A DNA stretch of 6,956 bases, from the NCBI GenBank assembly GCA_002401365.1, contig NVSW01000097.1, positions 1 to 6,956 on the forward strand, given 5' to 3'. Under the pieces are notes generated by a model that was given only the letters and a program-made list of their open reading frames with translations, ran no database searches and was not told the origin of the DNA. This DNA is from Piscirickettsiaceae bacterium (lineage in GTDB: Bacteria > Pseudomonadota > Gammaproteobacteria > Methylococcales > Cycloclasticaceae). Each line of letters begins with the position of its first letter. Positions within the stretch are counted from its first letter, which is position 1. Positions 5,049 to 6,956 of this stretch are shown here, one piece after another. A program made the position numbers and the translations under genes.

Positions 5049-6956
5049 TCACGCCTTAATTAAAGTTAAAAATTCCGCCTCGGTTAACACCGAGACGCCT
5101 AGTGATACTGCTTTAGTTAATTTAGACCCAGGGTTATCCCCAGCAACCACAAAATTTGTTTTCTTTGACACACTATTAGTTACTTTAGCACCGAGCTGTT
5201 TCAGCTTTTCTTTTGCTTGCTCACGTGTCATATTTTCCATACTACCAGTTACCACCACTATTTTACCTGTTAACAGCTGATTTACTTGTGAAGCAGGCCT
5301 CACCTCAGGCCAGTGAACCCCGCGGTTAATTAATGCCTCTATCACCTCGATATTATGTTGCTGACGAAAAAAAACCGTAATATGTTTAGCAACAATCGGG
5401 CCCACATCGGCCACTTCAAGCAACGTCACTTCTGTTGCATGTTGTATAGCATCTAACGTACAAAAATGCTCGGCAAGACTTGCCGCTGTCACCTCACCTA
5501 CTTCACGAATCCCAAGGGCATATAAAAACCGTGGCAATGTCGTCGTTAAACTTTTATCTAAGGCATTTATTAAGTTAACCGCCGACTTATCAGCCATTCT
5601 TTCCAAAGCTGCCAATTGTTCACGGCCTAATTGATACAAATCTGCCGGTGTTTCTATCAATGATTTTGCGACTAACTGCTCAATAATTTTATCGCCTAGC
5701 CCATCTATATCCATCGCTTTACGTGACGCAAAATGCTTAATCGCCTCTTTGGTTTGGGCGCTACAAAACAAACCTCCGCTGCAGCGAACAATGGTTTCAC
5801 CATCTACCCTGTCTAACTCAGAATTACATACGGGACAATCTGATGGCAAGTTAAACGCCTTACTTCCAACCCCGCGTTTATCAGCCACCACTGAAACAAT
5901 CTCCGGAATAACATCGCCTGCACGACGCACGATAACTGTATCCCCAACTCGCACATCTTTCCTATGCACTTCTTCTTCATTGTGCAAGGTAATATTGGTA
6001 ACAGTAACGCCACCTACAAACACGGGCGCGACTCGCGCAACTGGCGTAAGTGCCCCCGTTCTACCTACCTGCACATCAATACCCAAAACGGTCGTCATTT
6101 TTTCTTGTGCCGGAAACTTTCTTGCAATAGCCCAGCGTGGCGCTCTAGAGACAAAACCCAGCTGCTCTTGTAGAGCGAAATTGTTAACCTTATAAACCAC
6201 ACCATCAATCTCATAAGGCAATTGTGAGCGTTTATGCGACATTGACTGGTATGCTTTATCACAGGCAGCAACACCTGTCACCAATGTTATTTGGTCACAA
6301 ACAGGCAGCCCCCAAGAGGAAAATAATTCAAACAATTCATTTTGCCCCATCGGCATATCAAAATCATCAATAAAGCCTACTCCGTAGGTATAAAAAGCCA
6401 GTGGCCGTTTTGCCGTAACGCTCGAGTCAAGCTGTCGCAAACTGCCAGCCGCTGCATTTCGCGGATTTGAAAATAACTTAGTACCGTCCTTTGCTGCTTG
6501 TTCATTCATCGCTGCGAAACCAGCTAGGGGCATAAAAATCTCACCCCTTACTTCGACCTCTCGCGGACAGTTGCTATTATTCAAAACCAAAGGAATTGAA
6601 CCAATTGTTTTTACATTAGCGGTAACATCTTCACCCGTTTTTCCATCACCACGAGTTGCCGCTCGAAGCAAACGGCCGTCTTTATACAATAGCGATATAG
6701 CCAACCCATCCAACTTTGGCTCAACGATGTATTCAATATCACTTTCCACCGACAACTTGTGCCGCACGCGCTTATCAAACGCTGCAAATTCTTCTGCATT
6801 AAAGGCATTATCTAAAGACAGCATCGGCACACGATGTTGCACTTGCTGAAAAGACTTGAGCGGCGCAGAACCCACTCTTTGCGTGGGGGACTCTGCCGTT
6901 ATCAATTCTGGGCGCTCTGACTCTATCCTTTGCAGCTCCCGCATCAACTGATCATA
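5049..6956 (-). CDS. ligA: NAD+-dependent DNA ligase LigA (5' end off window)
   Basis: LigA seals nicks in duplex DNA during replication and repair, using NAD+ and forming an enzyme-AMP intermediate. The gene is cut by the right edge: the first visible codons read YDQLMREL, matching E. coli YDRLMREL from Tyr35, so about 34 residues are missing. There are 635 visible residues, and the whole protein should be about 669 (E. coli 671). In E. coli numbering the adenylated Lys115 lies in EPKLDG, Arg200 in NPRNAAAG, Glu173 in EVRGE, Lys290 in DGVVYKVN and Lys314 in ARKFPAQE. The four zinc cysteines fall at 408, 411, 426 and 432. An OB fold (VGRTGALTPVARV onward), helix-hairpin-helix repeats (around LGIREVGEVTAASL) and a C-terminal BRCT domain (about 594-669) follow in the usual order. 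Of the NMN-binding Ia domain only Tyr35 and Asp36 are visible. The TTG and ATG codons at 6947 and 6944 are internal, not starts. The GGDEF gene follows after 12 nt. In many gammaproteobacteria zipA precedes ligA, but that part is outside the window. Confidence 0.98.
   Translation of the reverse strand, partial: YDQLMRELQRIESERPELITAESPTQRVGSAPLKSFQQVQHRVPMLSLDNAFNAEEFAAFDKRVRHKLSVESDIEYIVEPKLDGLAISLLYKDGRLLRAATRGDGKTGEDVTANVKTIGSIPLVLNNSNCPREVEVRGEIFMPLAGFAAMNEQAAKDGTKLFSNPRNAAAGSLRQLDSSVTAKRPLAFYTYGVGFIDDFDMPMGQNELFELFSSWGLPVCDQITLVTGVAACDKAYQSMSHKRSQLPYEIDGVVYKVNNFALQEQLGFVSRAPRWAIARKFPAQEKMTTVLGIDVQVGRTGALTPVARVAPVFVGGVTVTNITLHNEEEVHRKDVRVGDTVIVRRAGDVIPEIVSVVADKRGVGSKAFNLPSDCPVCNSELDRVDGETIVRCSGGLFCSAQTKEAIKHFASRKAMDIDGLGDKIIEQLVAKSLIETPADLYQLGREQLAALERMADKSAVNLINALDKSLTTTLPRFLYALGIREVGEVTAASLAEHFCTLDAIQHATEVTLLEVADVGPIVAKHITVFFRQQHNIEVIEALINRGVHWPEVRPASQVNQLLTGKIVVVTGSMENMTREQAKEKLKQLGAKVTNSVSKKTNFVVAGDNPGSKLTKAVSLGVSVLTEAEFLTLIKA

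Noticed and set aside
5749..6195. 148-codon open frame on the plus strand inside ligA
   Set aside because: It lies wholly antisense to conserved LigA zinc-finger and OB-fold coding sequence. Its translation is low-complexity (rich in Thr, Pro and Ser) with no recognisable domain, so it is a shadow of the ligA reading frame.
6942..6947. TTG or ATG as the true start of ligA, giving a shorter ligase
   Set aside because: The codons upstream to the window edge (Tyr-Asp-Gln) continue the match to E. coli YDRLMREL, so the frame is open and the gene is cut by the edge. A start here would delete the essential NMN-binding Ia domain.
1..6956. tRNA/rRNA genes, CRISPR arrays, insertion sequences, att sites, SOS (LexA) boxes or toxin-antitoxin pairs
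   Set aside because: Coding sequence fills nearly all of the window, and the 171-nt and 35-nt gaps contain no such signature. No repeated spacers, terminal inverted repeats or CTG-N10-CAG box were seen in the gaps.

Overview
The window looks like ordinary chromosomal DNA of a moderately AT-rich gammaproteobacterium (roughly 40-45% G+C by eye). All four genes lie on the minus strand, so transcription runs from the right edge to the left. The proteins closely follow the E. coli and Pseudomonas versions, and the gyrA-serC order is the one known from Pseudomonas and relatives. Protein style and base composition would suit a marine lineage such as Cycloclasticus or Methylophaga, but that is a guess from memory and not a sequence match.

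Layout, in the direction of transcription. (1) 6956-5049: ligA, the NAD+-dependent DNA ligase. It is cut by the right edge so that about 34 N-terminal residues are missing; the frame is open to the last base. (2) 5036-3891: a soluble protein with an N-terminal DUF484 (GAF-like) domain and a C-terminal GGDEF diguanylate cyclase domain with intact active and inhibitory sites. It starts 12 nt after the ligA stop and in the same frame, so the two genes are almost certainly co-transcribed and probably translationally coupled. (3) 3890-3720: a 171-nt gap holding a perfect TATAAT box that probably serves gyrA, a leader of about 108 nt with an imperfect hairpin and a short direct repeat, and no recognisable terminator. 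(4) 3719-1137: gyrA, complete, with Thr83/Asp87 in the quinolone-resistance-determining region, Tyr122 and a canonical GyrA box. (5) 1118-36: serC, complete, 18 nt after gyrA with a strong AGGAG site. (6) 35-1: the start of the next intergenic region, with a possible ribosome binding site for a gene beyond the left edge, which by analogy could be pheA.

The genes combine DNA housekeeping (ligation, negative supercoiling) with serine and pyridoxal-phosphate biosynthesis. The least routine item is the DUF484-GGDEF gene directly behind ligA, which places a c-di-GMP enzyme in an operon with a replication/repair enzyme. No RNA genes, mobile elements, CRISPR arrays or phage genes are visible. I do not see a new multi-gene system here.
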